From NCBI GenBank assembly GCA_036872755.1, contig JAVHNS010000002.1:1984001-2048000 (forward strand): a stretch of DNA of 64,000 bases, given 5' to 3'. A program made the translations under genes and the position numbers. Shown piece by piece: positions 1-13,828 of this stretch. How positions within the stretch are numbered: the first letter of the stretch is position 1; the number at the start of each line of letters is the position of its first letter. Under the pieces are notes generated by a model. That model made no database searches. It was not told the origin of the DNA and saw nothing but the letters and a program-made list of their open reading frames with translations. The stretch comes from Orbilia blumenaviensis. Its lineage: Eukaryota; Ascomycota; Orbiliomycetes; Orbiliales; Orbiliaceae.

Positions 1-576
1 GGGAAGAAGATACAGATCAAAGTCGAGGACCCGAGAGGGCTGGAAGCGGTACCTCGACCGACGGGTTGGGAGCTATTTTGGCGGGTATTCTATTGGTAGT
101 ACCTCTCAGCAATACTAATATACTATGATAACATATTAACCTCGGCCTTGGTAAGCTTTAAGGAGGAAAATGCTTGAAATTATCTTGCACAGTTGTATTC
201 AATATGACGTTCATGTAATTGATATTAGCGATATATTGATGGTTCTTCTCATCATTTTGGTCCAGTTTATAAGGTACTCAAGTAATCCATCAGATTCAGA
301 ATAAACTTCAGATCATTTGCGGTAAACTTATATTTTATTTTTATTTTTATTGGTTTCATCCACAGAATAACCGATCGTGATTACAGAGTTTCTTTGGTCT
401 AATTCCTGGCTACCTCTTTTTTAACTTTTAAAAAAGTAGGGACCAATCACTGACATTTCGTAAAACCATCACAATTTCATAACGTCTTCATCACCTCCCA
501 TCCATCCATAATTATAAACTTATAAATCAAAAGAACAAAACCAAGAAGGGGGAAGAAGGAGAGAGGGAGAGAGAAA
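1..576. other. intergenic, no gene seen
   Basis: AT-rich stretch downstream of the aminopeptidase gene, with no open frame resembling a protein and no RNA gene recognised. A purine-rich run lies just before the stop codon of the minus-strand gene. The 3' untranslated region of that gene must lie here. Confidence 0.5.
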
Positions 577-3500
577 TTAAGCCAAGTAGCCCTTCTCCTT
601 CAACCACTCCTCAACAACCTTCTCATCCCTCTTCTTCCAACTAACGTTCCCACTAACACTATCAATCGCAACCCTAACCGCACGATCATACCCCCTCTGA
701 TCCTTCGGCTCAAAGAAAGCCTTCATCTCCTCCAAAATCGTCTCATCCGAAAACTTATTCAGCGTGACTCTCACAAACCTATCAAGCAGGACCATGTTCC
801 CACTCAACAACTTGAAGATATCATCCCACCTCTCCTTCACAAACTTCCATACCAACGGCTTAGCCTCGCCGTTGAGCGCCAACGATGAGGAAACGTAGTG
901 TGTGTTCTGAGTTGGGATCTTGTCACTGATCATCTTTTCGAGGTAGTCATTGATCAAATCTGCTGACTTGACTTTTCCGAGCGCTTGAAGGGTGATTTCC
1001 TTGCCGTCAGGGCTGGTGGCTTTAAGGTACTCAGCCCATACTTTTTCATACTCGTCCTTCCCACCTTCGCTGATTCCGATTCTGAAGACACGGAGTTTGA
1101 GAGCAGCGTTGATGACGGACTCGTCACCGGCGAAGTAGGCGTCGAACTGACGCTTAGCTTCGGCGATGATGGATTCGTGACCAGAGTTGGCGGCGGCACC
1201 GATGAGGAGACCGCGGAGTTGGGTGGTTAGGAAATCATCGGTCTCAGAGAAAGTCCAGCCTAGCTTTTCGGCGGCTGGGGAGTATAGTCCCAATGCGAAC
1301 TTCTTGAGTGCGGCCTTAACCTCGGGGTTGGAGCCGAAAACTCCCTGGACGGCGGATAATGCGGTAGCAATAGTTTGCCAGACCAAGAAGTTGTTCTCGT
1401 CCTTCATTCCCTCGAGGAGGCTGAGAAGGCTGGAGGTCGAGCCGTCACCAGAAAGAGCGAGAGCTTGAGCATCAGCAACAAGTCCGATACGATCAGCTAC
1501 ACTAAGCTTGTCGAGCGACGTTCCGAGTTTGGCGAATCGCTCAACAGGGTAGTTGACACGGTAGAAGCCGTTCTGGCCGATGTTGAGCTTGTAGTAGTCG
1601 GTGTTCAAGCCGGAGATGCTTGTTTCCTTCTCATTGAGAGCGGTGACGCTATCTTTAGAACCTGTAGTGAGGGTCTCCGAGGTAAGTCCCAATGGAACCC
1701 ACCAGACCGTCTCATCATCCTCTGGCTTAACGTCGCCAGTGCTGAGGAAGCGCTTTTGGCGAATGGTGAGGGAGTCAGCGGTTTCCTTGACATCAAGAAC
1801 TGGGAAACCGGTGGTCTTGATCCAGAGATTCATGATCTTGTTAACATCTTGACCGGATGCTTCAGAGAGGGCAGACCAGAGGGCGTCAGTGGTAGCGTTG
1901 GCTGGTTCTTTATGTTAGCATACATGTCCATCATTTTATTTGACGTGAAAGCGTATTAATAGAACAAAACTTACCATAAGTGTGCTTCTTCAAGTAGTTA
2001 GAAACGCCCTTCAAGAAAGTCTGCTGCCCAAGAGCAGAGCTCAACATCCTGATAACACTGCTTCCCTTGAGGTAACTATTCCGAATATATATCAATACCT
2101 AATCCGTCTACATGCATCAACGAAAAAAATGCAACAAAAGAGTAAAAACTCACCTGATATGATCAAAGATCTGATCGACCTCAAGAGCATCACGGACGGG
2201 AACTTCGATAGGATGCGAGCTCCTCAGAGAATCCAATTGGAAGCCTGTTTGCATTGATTCAGCCTAGAGCGCAAGAGTTAGCGTGGGTGGTTTTTGGGGA
2301 ATTATTCAACGACCTCTGCGGCTACGCACAACAAACTGGCCCCAGACATCCCAGTCTACAAGATATATGTTAGCGCATCTCGTATTAAATAAAAATAAAA
2401 AAAAAAAAAAAAGAAGAGATTTCATCGAAATCTAGAGATAGAAATAATTACCTGGGTAGAAATTGTCGATAGCCAACCAACCGACCCAAGTTGCAAATCC
2501 CTCGTTGAGCCAGAGCTCGTTCCACCAGTCCATGGTAACCAAGTTTCCGAACCACTGATGGGCAAGCTCTATAACAACACCCTGTATATTAGTGAAATAT
2601 TCCTCTCATGCCATATTTTAGTAAGTTTTATAATCTAGGACATACCGTGCGCAACAACGTAAGCAACCCTATTCTTATACCTCGGATCACTCTTTCCCTC
2701 CTCATAAAGCACAGCAGTAGTCCTATAGGTAATCAAACCCCAATTCTCCATAGCACCGTGCGAGAACTCATGCACAGCCAACATATCAACCTTCGGCAGC
2801 GGATAGTCGATATCGAAAACCTCAGAGAAATAATCCACAATCTTAGCCGCATTGTCAAGAGCAAACTGTCCTTGCTCCTTGAGTCCACGGGTAGTATAGA
2901 CCCTAACGGGGATCTGAACACCGTTGTATTTTCTCTCAGTCTTGGTCTCGACATACTCGAATTCACCGACGGCCCAGGCGTAGAGGTAAGTGCTCATCTT
3001 CGGCGAGGTCTCGAATTTAACGACTTTGAGGTCACCAGAGGGCTCTGGGGTCTCGGAGATGGCGGGCATATTGGACAGAGCGGTCCATGAGTTTGGAATG
3101 GTGACGGAGAAGTCGAATGTGGCCTTCAGGTTTGGCTCGTCGAAGCATGGGAAAGCCTGACGGGCGTCACAGGACTCGAATTGGGTCGAGAACATGTGGG
3201 TAGCCTCTGTAGTGCCGGGGACTTTGTATTCGGAGCGGTAGAAACCGGCCATCTAGCGTCTACTTTAGCGTCTCTCCCTCTACTTTTTCATAATTTAAGC
3301 CTTCTAAAGGGAATGCTTTTTAAAGTACCTTATTATTCAAAACTCCCGTAAACTCCAATTTCAACTGCGCCTTCTCAGCCGCCTTCAACGGCGACGAGAA
3401 GTTGAGAGTGGCCCTTTCACGCTTATTATCAACATCAATGGATGAGGCTTCCTGTGCGGCACCATCGATAGTGATGGTAGCCTTCAAGTCGGCCAGTTCC

Positions 3501-3839
3501 TTGACATTGATAGAAATGGTGCTGGTTTCCTGAGCAATCTTGACATCGACGAGGACGGTACCAGAGTAGGTAAACGCCTTGTTATCGATGTTGAAGATGG
3601 AGAGGTCGTAGTGGATTGGCTTTACCCTATAGTCGTTTTACCGAACACCACCGTTTTTTTTTAGTCAATGTCACAGAAGTAGAAACCAAGCAAAAGTATA
3701 TAAAAAAAAGAAAAACGAATAGAATAGTATATAACTAAATAGGTAGAGCTAAGGAATAGCTGGAGATAATATAAAATGTCATGATTCGGGGGAGGGAAAC
3801 TCACTCCTCAGGAAGCACATCTCTATCGTCTCTCGTCAT
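577..3839 (-). CDS. ape2: M1-family zinc aminopeptidase (Ape2/Aap1 type)
   Basis: Zinc metallopeptidase that removes N-terminal residues from peptides. The GAMENWG exopeptidase motif lies in the exon 2646-3252. Joining that exon across the intron 2569-2645 (donor GTATG, acceptor TATAG) rebuilds [10 protein letters not shown], the HExxH zinc site, followed by [14 protein letters not shown] sequence with the downstream Glu ligand region. Other introns I can place are 3627-3804, 3253-3328 and 1902-1974; further ones lie near 2085-2155 and 2260-2460. The first exon (3805-3839) reads [12 protein letters not shown], and the joined frame continues [10 protein letters not shown], the usual start of the peptidase domain. 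The C-terminal exon (577-1901) is the ERAP1-like helical domain ending KGYLA. The family is known; the exact exon set in the middle is my inference. A further upstream N-terminal extension is possible (see findings). Confidence 0.93.
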
Positions 3840-6411
3840 CTTGCTGGTGTATTGCAAACTTCTGACGTTAACGTGTGTTGGCGATGAATAACAACGAAAG
3901 GTAGCAGCAGCAGCGGAACCCTTCGATCTTAAATATGACGTCCTTGGATTATAATAATAAATAATAATTATTATTCCTCGAATGAGAAATACCAGGAGCT
4001 ACAGTGCCGGTAAAAGCAGTTGTAGCAGAAGCAGTAGAGGTGGAGGTGGAGGTAGCAGTAAGAAAAGAAGACGACCGAGGAGCTAAAAAAGTTCCAATTG
4101 GCGTAGCAGCAGTAGCGGCGGCGGCAGCAGAAGTAGTTATATATCGTTTCCGAAGCACGAAAGCAGAAGCAGTCGTACGAGCAGTTAACAAGAGTGGGAT
4201 GGCAGTCGACTTGCGCGATATTAGTGATACTTGTGCTTGTGAACAGCTTAAATGGGAAGTTAGCAATTGGGCCGTTCGCGGGAAAGACCGTTGCATTTAA
4301 AGCACTCCCAAAAGAAGCTTAAGTCTGGAGGCCAGATCAAGATAACAGTTTATTTTTATTTTTATTTTTTTAGAAAAAATATTTGTCAATTGAAGGAATT
4401 CGAAGCTCAGATGAGGGGAAGAGAAGTGCGAATGGGAGGACCGAAGTGGGAGACTTTGGTGCTAAATGTGGGGTTCGGCCGGTAGCTCTCCCTTCGCCTT
4501 ACTTTCTAGACTCCCGCGGGGTCAATAACACACGACTTCGAACTCTGGATTTAGATACATCGATCTGAACACCGCGAGGCCCTGATCGTCTGCTTCCAAT
4601 CATATATATATCCAATACTATCTATACTATACTATACTGTACTGTATATCAAATTATAAAAAGAAAGAGAATCAAAGGATCTATCTTCGGATCCTTATTA
4701 TTAATATCGATAGTCGATAGTAATATTCTCAAGGAAACAAAGGATGATCTTATCGAAAAAAAAAAAAAAAAACTGAAGCCACCGGATCAAGCAGCTGAAC
4801 GGAACACACACGCAACATGGACCCGCCTTGCCTTGCACAATTGGAAGATTTTAAAAGGGAAGCTGGCACTAGCTTGATCGACAGGCAAAGAGGCAGCCCC
4901 ATAGCGAAGGGAAAGGTGCTTTTCCCGGGCCGTCTATCGAACGCAAGTCGGTTCACGTCTTGTGGTAAGGACATGTCAAAGAGGCTTTAAGGCGTCTTCG
5001 AGACACAATCAGGGTCCCCCAGAAGACGCATCATTTCCCCTACTAGGAAGTAAAGTAGGTAAGTACCTAGCCAGGTCAAGTCGTCAGATTCCCTGCGAGG
5101 CCGAAGGGGCTCTTCCCACGAATGCACGCCACTGCGGGGCACGTTGCACCTTGCAGCCAAACCAGATTCAATTCTGAATTTCTGTTATACCGGCCCCAGC
5201 CGACATCTGACTATAACATTTATGCCCGACCCCACCTTACCGTTCCTAACCTGCCTATTCCATATATTGGACAATCGTTATACCGTAAGCCTCCCGGATT
5301 TCATGCTCCCGCGCAGGTGCCTTGCGGGAGAAAAAAACCGGTCGACGAGTTGCATCCAAGCCGGCCCTTGGCTTGGCTGTTGCATGCTGCCTTGATTCAA
5401 AAAAAAAAGTTGGGATGAATTTCAAGCCGCGTGAAGGTTAGTTACCTCGGATACTAGAAGAAATAGGAAACAGTATAAGATATTATTGGTAGACGTAGAC
5501 GATTGGATCGTGACAGCTATAGAATAAGTAGCTTCCATTTATTCATATTTCCACCGTAACAGACACACAGGAAAAAAGACAGCGAACACAATCAGCGAGT
5601 AATAAGGAAAGAGGAAAAGAAAAAAAGCAATAGACGGCCAAAATCAGAAGACGCGACAACGAACTCCCGTCCAACCGGCGGATAAAACAATTAGATAGCA
5701 GCTGGGAAACGGAAGACCAAAATAAAATAATAAGGAAAAAGGGGGGGACACGAGCGACAGTTGTAGACGTCAAAGGGAAAGAGACGTAAAATGTCCAAGA
5801 GGGGGGTGGAAAGGGAAGTGTGAATGAAAAAAAAGGACAAAGAAAGGAAACAGGAAAGAAAAAGAATATATGGTAGTACAAGTTGCGATCCAACGAAAGA
5901 CAAAAAAAAAAGTCTCTCTCCAAATGCCATTAGCAACCCCCCAAATTTCACTCTTTCTCTCTCTCTATCTCCTGATCATTTCGTTCCATGGTTCATATTT
6001 CTCACTTCCCCTCCCCTAGCTATCATGAGTTCGATATCCTCCATTTCGCAACCAAGACATCGGTACAAACGTGGCCGTCTCAATTCGTTTCTATCGTATT
6101 GACTAGGAGTGTTCGTATTTCACGACGGGCGGGGTTTCTTTCTCGAGAGGAAACGAGCGAGGAAGAGCTGGAAAGAAAAAAAGAGCGAGGAAGACGGAGT
6201 ATTGCGAAAAGGAAGCGCTTTCAATTAATAGACATAAAGAAAAACGGATTAAAAAAATCCTAATCCGTTTTTATCGTAGTTTCGTTTCAATGTAAATTCG
6301 CAGTCCCTTTTATGTCCAAATCGAAACAACAAATTTCTACCATCTTTTCTTCAATTGTTCTTCCGGTTCTTTCTTTCTTTCTTTTGTTTCCTCGTTGGGT
6401 ATCCCGGCGCT
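3840..6411. other. intergenic region, no supported gene
   Basis: The first 460 bases hold an open minus-strand frame rich in Ser/Thr/Ala (3949-4296) that may be a 5' exon of the aminopeptidase. The rest shows only short overlapping frames, A-rich runs, a CTATA-like short tandem run near 4620-4650 and purine-rich DNA near 5800-5900. No protein family was recognised. The 3' untranslated region of ypt1 must lie near 6250-6411. Confidence 0.45.
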
Positions 6412-7875
6412 TTAGCAACAGCCTCCGCTGGATTGCTGGTTGACCGATTGGCCGGCGTTGACAGAGACGGTGGGTTTGTTGTTCTGAGTGGCGCTTCCCA
6501 TGCGCTCCTTGATTTGTCGGGCCATAGTCAAGAAGGCTTGCTCGACGTTTGTGGCGCTCTTTGCAGAAGTCTCCAAAAATGGGATTCCCAAGCTATCTGC
6601 GAATTCCTGTTGTAAAAAAAAAAAAAAAAAAAAAAAGCAATGACGTCAGTTGGATGTTCATAAGGTAATGATTGGGTGGGCCGTGGAATATTCGTACTTT
6701 CGCGACAGTGTAGTCCACGACCTTCTTGTCCGACATGTCGCTCTTGTTTCCAACGAGAAGCTTGTTGACACCTTCCGTGGCGTATCGGTCGATTTCCTGC
6801 AACCACTGCTTGACGTTGTTGAAGGAGTCTGCAAACCCTGGTTAGCTCTCTATCCTGACAAATTGGATATCGTTTCTCTAGATCGATTTGTTGCATACCC
6901 ATGTCTGTTACGTCGAAGACGACACAGATACCGTGAGCTCCTATACGTATTCCGTTAGCCTCCGGTTGTTTCGATAAGGGTTTTCTCGAACAAGCGTACC
7001 TCGATAGTACGACGAGGTGATTGTACGGAAGCGTTCCTGCCCAGCAGTGTCCCACTGTAAAAAAAAACAAAAAGAAAATAACATTAGCAAGGATATTTCA
7101 AGAAAAATGACACAGATTATTCAAGAGGACCCACAATTTGCAGTTTCACGGTCTTGCCATCGAGTTCGATTGTACGGATTTTCTGTATGAATACAGTTAG
7201 TAAAAACACGTGATAGGATTATACTACCCGTCCTGGCAAGAAAAAAAAAATAGCTTACGAAATCAACACCGATAGTCGAGATGTAGGACTCAGTGTATGT
7301 GTCATCGGCGAACCTGAGCAACAAACAAGACTTTCCGACACCAGAGTCACCGATGAGGAGGAGCTTGAAGAGGTAATCGTATCTTTCAAGTTCCAAGGCG
7401 GAACCGCCCCGTTTGGTTAGTTTACGTTTCGATTTAGATGAGGATGACGACGACGGTGAAGAAGGAGAAGAAGAAGAAGCAGATTGTGGAGAAGCAGTAA
7501 CGACTGGGAAGCGAGCTTGCTCCAAGGTTGGAGTGGTCGGAGAAGCCATGGCTCGATCTGGATCTAGGTCGCGTGTACTCTATCTGCGATATGGCGTAAT
7601 GGAACAGGGGGTAGGAAGCAGACGGGGGCGTTTAGGAGGCAGTGGCAGCAGCAGGGGACTGTAGATGTCCTAACGGACCCAGGAAAGGGGGATACATCTA
7701 CAAATCGGAAGGCCGAGGAACGAGTTAGCAAAAAAATGAAAGGGGAGAAAAACATAAAAATAAAATAACTAAGAACAGTATAAGCAGGCAGTGAAGCTCC
7801 CAATAGAGCTCTAATGGATGCGTCAGACTGGAGGGGAAGGGGGTGGGAGGGAGGAGCCGTACACTCTGGATTCAT
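6412..7875 (-). CDS. ypt1: Rab GTPase Ypt1 (ER-Golgi traffic, autophagy)
   Basis: Small GTPase of the Rab1/Ypt1 family, which switches vesicle tethering at the ER-Golgi step. Visible motifs are the P-loop GDSGVGKS, switch [10 protein letters not shown], the WDTAGQE switch II box, NKSD, ETSAK, and a C-terminal SSGGCC that would receive two geranylgeranyl groups. I place the start at 7875: a first exon of 11 bases (7865-7875, ATGAATCCAGA) is joined to 7382, giving MNPEYDYLFK, the canonical Ypt1 N-terminus. The 482-base intron 7383-7864 has a branch-like CTAAC about 38 bases before its AAG acceptor. A longer open frame starting at 7549 ([11 protein letters not shown]..., Ser-rich) lies within that intron and is probably not coding. 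Further introns include 7183-7258 and one containing a 23-base homopolymer near 6614. Confidence 0.95.
6614..6636. repeat. A23 homopolymer in a ypt1 intron
   Basis: Run of 23 A on plus (T on the coding strand) inside the last ypt1 intron, upstream of its acceptor, where it forms an extended polypyrimidine tract. Confidence 0.9.
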
Positions 7876-8830
7876 GATGGCGATATTGCTTTGGAGAGTT
7901 GGAAAGCTCTAAATTAGAGTTCTAAAAGGAAACGTTAGCAGGCGTTTATTAACTCTTGAGATAGTATATTTGCAAACAGCTCGGGAAGCAGAAGCGAGAC
8001 GCCTCGGCTGGAGCTCGGGAGGGGACAGGTGAGGCTTACTTTTTCGTGAGGCTTGAATGGGGGTGGATGCTGGGTAGATGTGAGATGGGGGAGGGAGATG
8101 GTGATGACGATGGTGGTTTGGGAAGTTCGGAAGATTGGGGGTCGGAGAAACAGGGCCCTTTTTATCAGCTGATGGACAGTTTCCCAAGCAAAAAAAGAGA
8201 GGTTCCTTGGTATTCTCTGTGTACAGAAAGCTGACGGTGAGTAAATGATATCGAAGATGGGACCAGCAGAGTCTACAGGCGAAGCTGAAGCTGTTGAGGA
8301 AGATGGGATGGGAATGGGGGTGGCTTTGAGGCGGTCCTGAGCGGATGTGATGTTTGGGGTGTCTTTCTTGGGGGGGCCAGGGAGAGAGAGAGCGAGCGAG
8401 GTGAAAGGGTGAGGCCAGATGTTGGTGATGCCGTTTCAAGATAACATAATACTACCTCCCCAAGATGCCAAATTCACAAACAGATCCTGATAACCTCACC
8501 CCTTTCACTCCACTTTACCGCTCTTATCTACCTACCTAGGTGCCTACTATCCTAGGTGCTAAGTATGCAAGGTAGGTACTATACTTACTCACTTCTAGGT
8601 CCTAATCAAGTAGCGCAGTCCCGGTTGAACAGTACAGATCAGATCTGGACAACAATATCGATTCGAATCCTGTCACTGCAGTAATAAGGTAATATGCATA
8701 TACGGTACCGATATGGTCTATCATAAGATGTATGAGTCGGAAAACTTCAAAGACGCAGGCACATTATTTGTATTTGATACTATGTCATGTAATTCGCATG
8801 GCCTGGCAGATGGCATTTATAACTCACAAG

Positions 8831-8847
8831 ACGTACGTACGTACGTA
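8831..8847. repeat. (ACGT)4 microsatellite
   Basis: Perfect palindromic tetranucleotide repeat, four units plus one base, in intergenic DNA. Confidence 0.85.
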
Positions 8848-9425
8848 ACTTTTAACTGACTAGCTAAGGTGCCTTCGATTCGATTCAGCTTTCGGATGTG
8901 CCTTCTTTAAACCCGGCTGACATGTATTGTATCTCCATCCATTCCGACTGCACCGTCATGTGACGCTTTGCTTTGCTTTGTCTCATACCGACGTCAGGCC
9001 CCTCAGCGGGCATATGATGTCCCTGTACGTCCTTGCCCCCACATCATATGCATAGTACATTATGCTCCAGGTCTCCTTTCCCTTCTAGAACGATTCGAAG
9101 CCATATAATCACGGATATTATCAAATATCAAAAGGAACATCATATTTGGGGGGGAAGATGATAGCTGCCTGCGTTACATTTCAGGTAATAGTACCACCAG
9201 TCACAATGATAACAATGACACTAGTTATACAGGCGAGAAGAATGAAATAGGACGAAAAAAAAAAGACCAATGAACAAGCATTTCCCAAACGCCATTCGCA
9301 ATGCATTAGTCGTTAATCTTATTCGTAGTCTTATCGTAGCAATAAGTAGCACCCGTGTAAAAGGAAACGCCGATACATGATAATAAAAACACGTTGCAGC
9401 AAGTGGTCACTCTTTTTTTCTTTCC

Positions 9426-9447
9426 AAAAAAAAAAAAAAAAAAAAAA
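9426..9447. repeat. A22 homopolymer
   Basis: Run of 22 A on plus, about 190 bases beyond the apc15 stop codon, probably in or near its 3' untranslated region (T-rich on the transcript strand). Confidence 0.9.
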
Positions 9448-9634
9448 GCCCAAAAGGTTTGTTTCCTCAAGAGGATTGAAAAATGTTACGAGTACCAACT
9501 CAAAAAAAAGAGAGGGGGTAGGAGAATGAGGAGGAAGGGAAGAATCAGAAGAGTAAAGACCACCAAAATCTACCAAGAAGTGAGGACATGTTCCCATCAG
9601 TAGGTCAAATGAAAAGAAGAAAGTCTTGTTGGTC

Positions 9635-10830
9635 TCAATCATCGACTTCCATCTCATCACCCGATATGAACATAACCGAACTGTCAGCAACTGGCGCCGC
9701 GGCTCTCCCACGTCGCGTGGTCCTAGTAGTTGGCGTAGTAAACTGTCTCCCCAAAGGCGAGCTTCCAGATGCTTGCATTCTGGCGGGCAGTCGGCGCATG
9801 TTCTGATAAGTCCCAGGAACCCCGGCATGCCTAGCTGTCGAAGTTGGAGTATCACGACGCTGGATATGTCCAGGTGTAATCGGGCGTGGAGAACCATCAC
9901 CAACTTCCGAAAAATCGTCAATGCTACCTTGGGTCGTATCGGCGATGGCGGATAACTCATCGAGTCCGGAGACACCTTCTTCGTAGACTGAGGCATCAGC
10001 TGGGAGCTCCTCGAATTCCTCGTACTCTTCTTCCAGGTCCTCCTCGTCCATGGCTTCGACTCCATCCTCTTCGTCGTCCTCATCCTCATCCTCCTCTTCT
10101 TCCTCTTCCTCTTCCTCGTCCTCTTCCTCTTCCTCGCTCCACCCGGTGCTATCGGCCTCAGGAATATCGGCATCCAAATCCACCTCCCCTTCCTCCATCA
10201 ACCCTTCCTCTCCAACCTCCAAATCATCTCCCTCTTCATCCTCCCCTCCATCCTCCCCTTCGTCCTCCTCCCCATCAACTTCCCCACCCATTTCAATAGG
10301 CTCCCCACCAACCATATTAACATCCTGCACAAAACCCCCCTCATCAACCGTAGTCTCCCCCTCCATAGCCAACTGTTCAGCCTTCTCAAGCTCTTCATCA
10401 ATAACACCCTGCAAAGTCTTCATCATACCAGGCGGCTTAATCCAGGTAGCCCCGAACCGAGCGATATGTAACTTTCGTTTTTCGACCGCATCTTCGTCAA
10501 TTGCTAACTGCTGGAGAGCAGATGGTCCGTATGCTGCAAGTGCGGATCGTGTGGCATCGCGTTGGGCGCGGAATTGTTGGTGGTGACTGTGTTGGTTCGC
10601 AGCGGCTGGTGGTGTCTGTGTGGATTGGAGAGGTGCAGAGGTTGGTTTGGGGGGAACGGTGTACCCGAAAGTATGAGATGGAGTGTACCACAGTGACTGG
10701 GTCTGTTCATAGTAAGATAGTCTGTATGTTAGTAATTGTATGTAGATGAAAGAAATTTCTCAGTAGTTGCAGTCTGAAGCTTGAGACTCACGTCGCGAGG
10801 CGTGAGCATGGGAAGACCCATGCTCATCAT
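9635..10830 (-). CDS. apc15: Anaphase-promoting complex subunit Apc15 (Mnd2 family)
   Basis: Subunit of the APC/C ubiquitin ligase that works with the mitotic checkpoint complex. The product is 368 residues from two exons (10792-10830 and 9635-10702; 89-base intron with donor GTGAGT and acceptor GAACAG). The joined N-terminus reads MMSMGLPMLTPRD then TQSLWYTPS, the LTPxDxxxLWY start typical of fungal Apc15. The conserved core follows at about residues 70-110: an acidic-basic helix with VEKRKLHIARFGATWIKPPG and a KTLQ motif. The remainder is extremely acidic, with a near-continuous Glu/Asp stretch around residues 185-215 and a basic, Ser/Thr-Pro-rich C-terminus with RRGRAAAP. The family's acidic tail is known, but this one is long. 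The overlapping Ser-rich plus-strand frame is only the antisense of the GAG/GAA run. Confidence 0.88.
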
Positions 10831-11428
10831 CTTGACAGACAGGTTCTAGCGGATCGCTGGAAAGGGCTTGTACTGAAGCGTGTTTTCGGAAAGTATTTTG
10901 ATGCTAGAATCCCGTTTATTGACAGGGCGGGAATGGCATACGTGTCCCCGGGATAATAGTGGTTGGCGATGATAATAGGAACAGGAAGGGAGCGTGTGCG
11001 TGGTGATGGTTGAAGTTGATGGAGAGATTGAATTTAAAGACGAGGTAAACAAATAGTGCGGTTATTCTGTGCAGCATAGTAACAGCGCCCACCGCATTCA
11101 TACCTAAATACTACCCATCTACCTTTAGGTAGATAGGTACCTACATGCTCTAATTTTGTTCACAGCTATACCGCCGAGCCCAATTACGCCAGCCACTCTC
11201 CCTCTATCACTATTGCTTATTATGGCTTATAAATTTTGGAGTGTAAGCTAGCTGGTATGCATTTTTCTATCATCATGGCAGCGTGGTGCAAAGGTATCAT
11301 TTAAAAGAAAAGAAGGCCTAGAAGGTAGGACCTCAAGTCTAGGTCATAAAATAAACCCCTATTATCCTGGGAAGCGTCAAAGAAATATCCTGCTAAATAT
11401 CGTACAAAAAGAGTTCCAGAGTCCACTA
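10831..11428. other. intergenic, apc15 promoter side
   Basis: No gene seen. Contains TACCTTTAGGTAGATAGGTACC-type motifs near 11115-11140 and the 3' flank of rvb2. Confidence 0.5.

Positions 11429-13828
<2,400 letters not shown>

Larger units (their letters stand above)
7876..9634. other. intergenic region upstream of ypt1
   Basis: Promoter side of ypt1 and 3' side of apc15. It contains an ACGT tandem repeat (8831-8847), a cluster of CCTACCTAGGTGCC-like motifs (8527-8605) of the kind common in Pezizomycotina spacers, and a 22-base A run. The short frames seen on both strands are Pro/His/Ser-rich by composition and match nothing I recognise. Confidence 0.5.

Noticed and set aside
8640..8665. 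TCGATTCGAATCC, suggesting a tRNA B box
   Set aside because: No matching A box or cloverleaf could be drawn around it; other GATTCGAA sites in the window failed in the same way.
10050..10586. Plus-strand open frame with a long poly-Ser run
   Set aside because: It is the antisense of the Glu-rich apc15 exon; the Ser run mirrors GAG/GAA codons.
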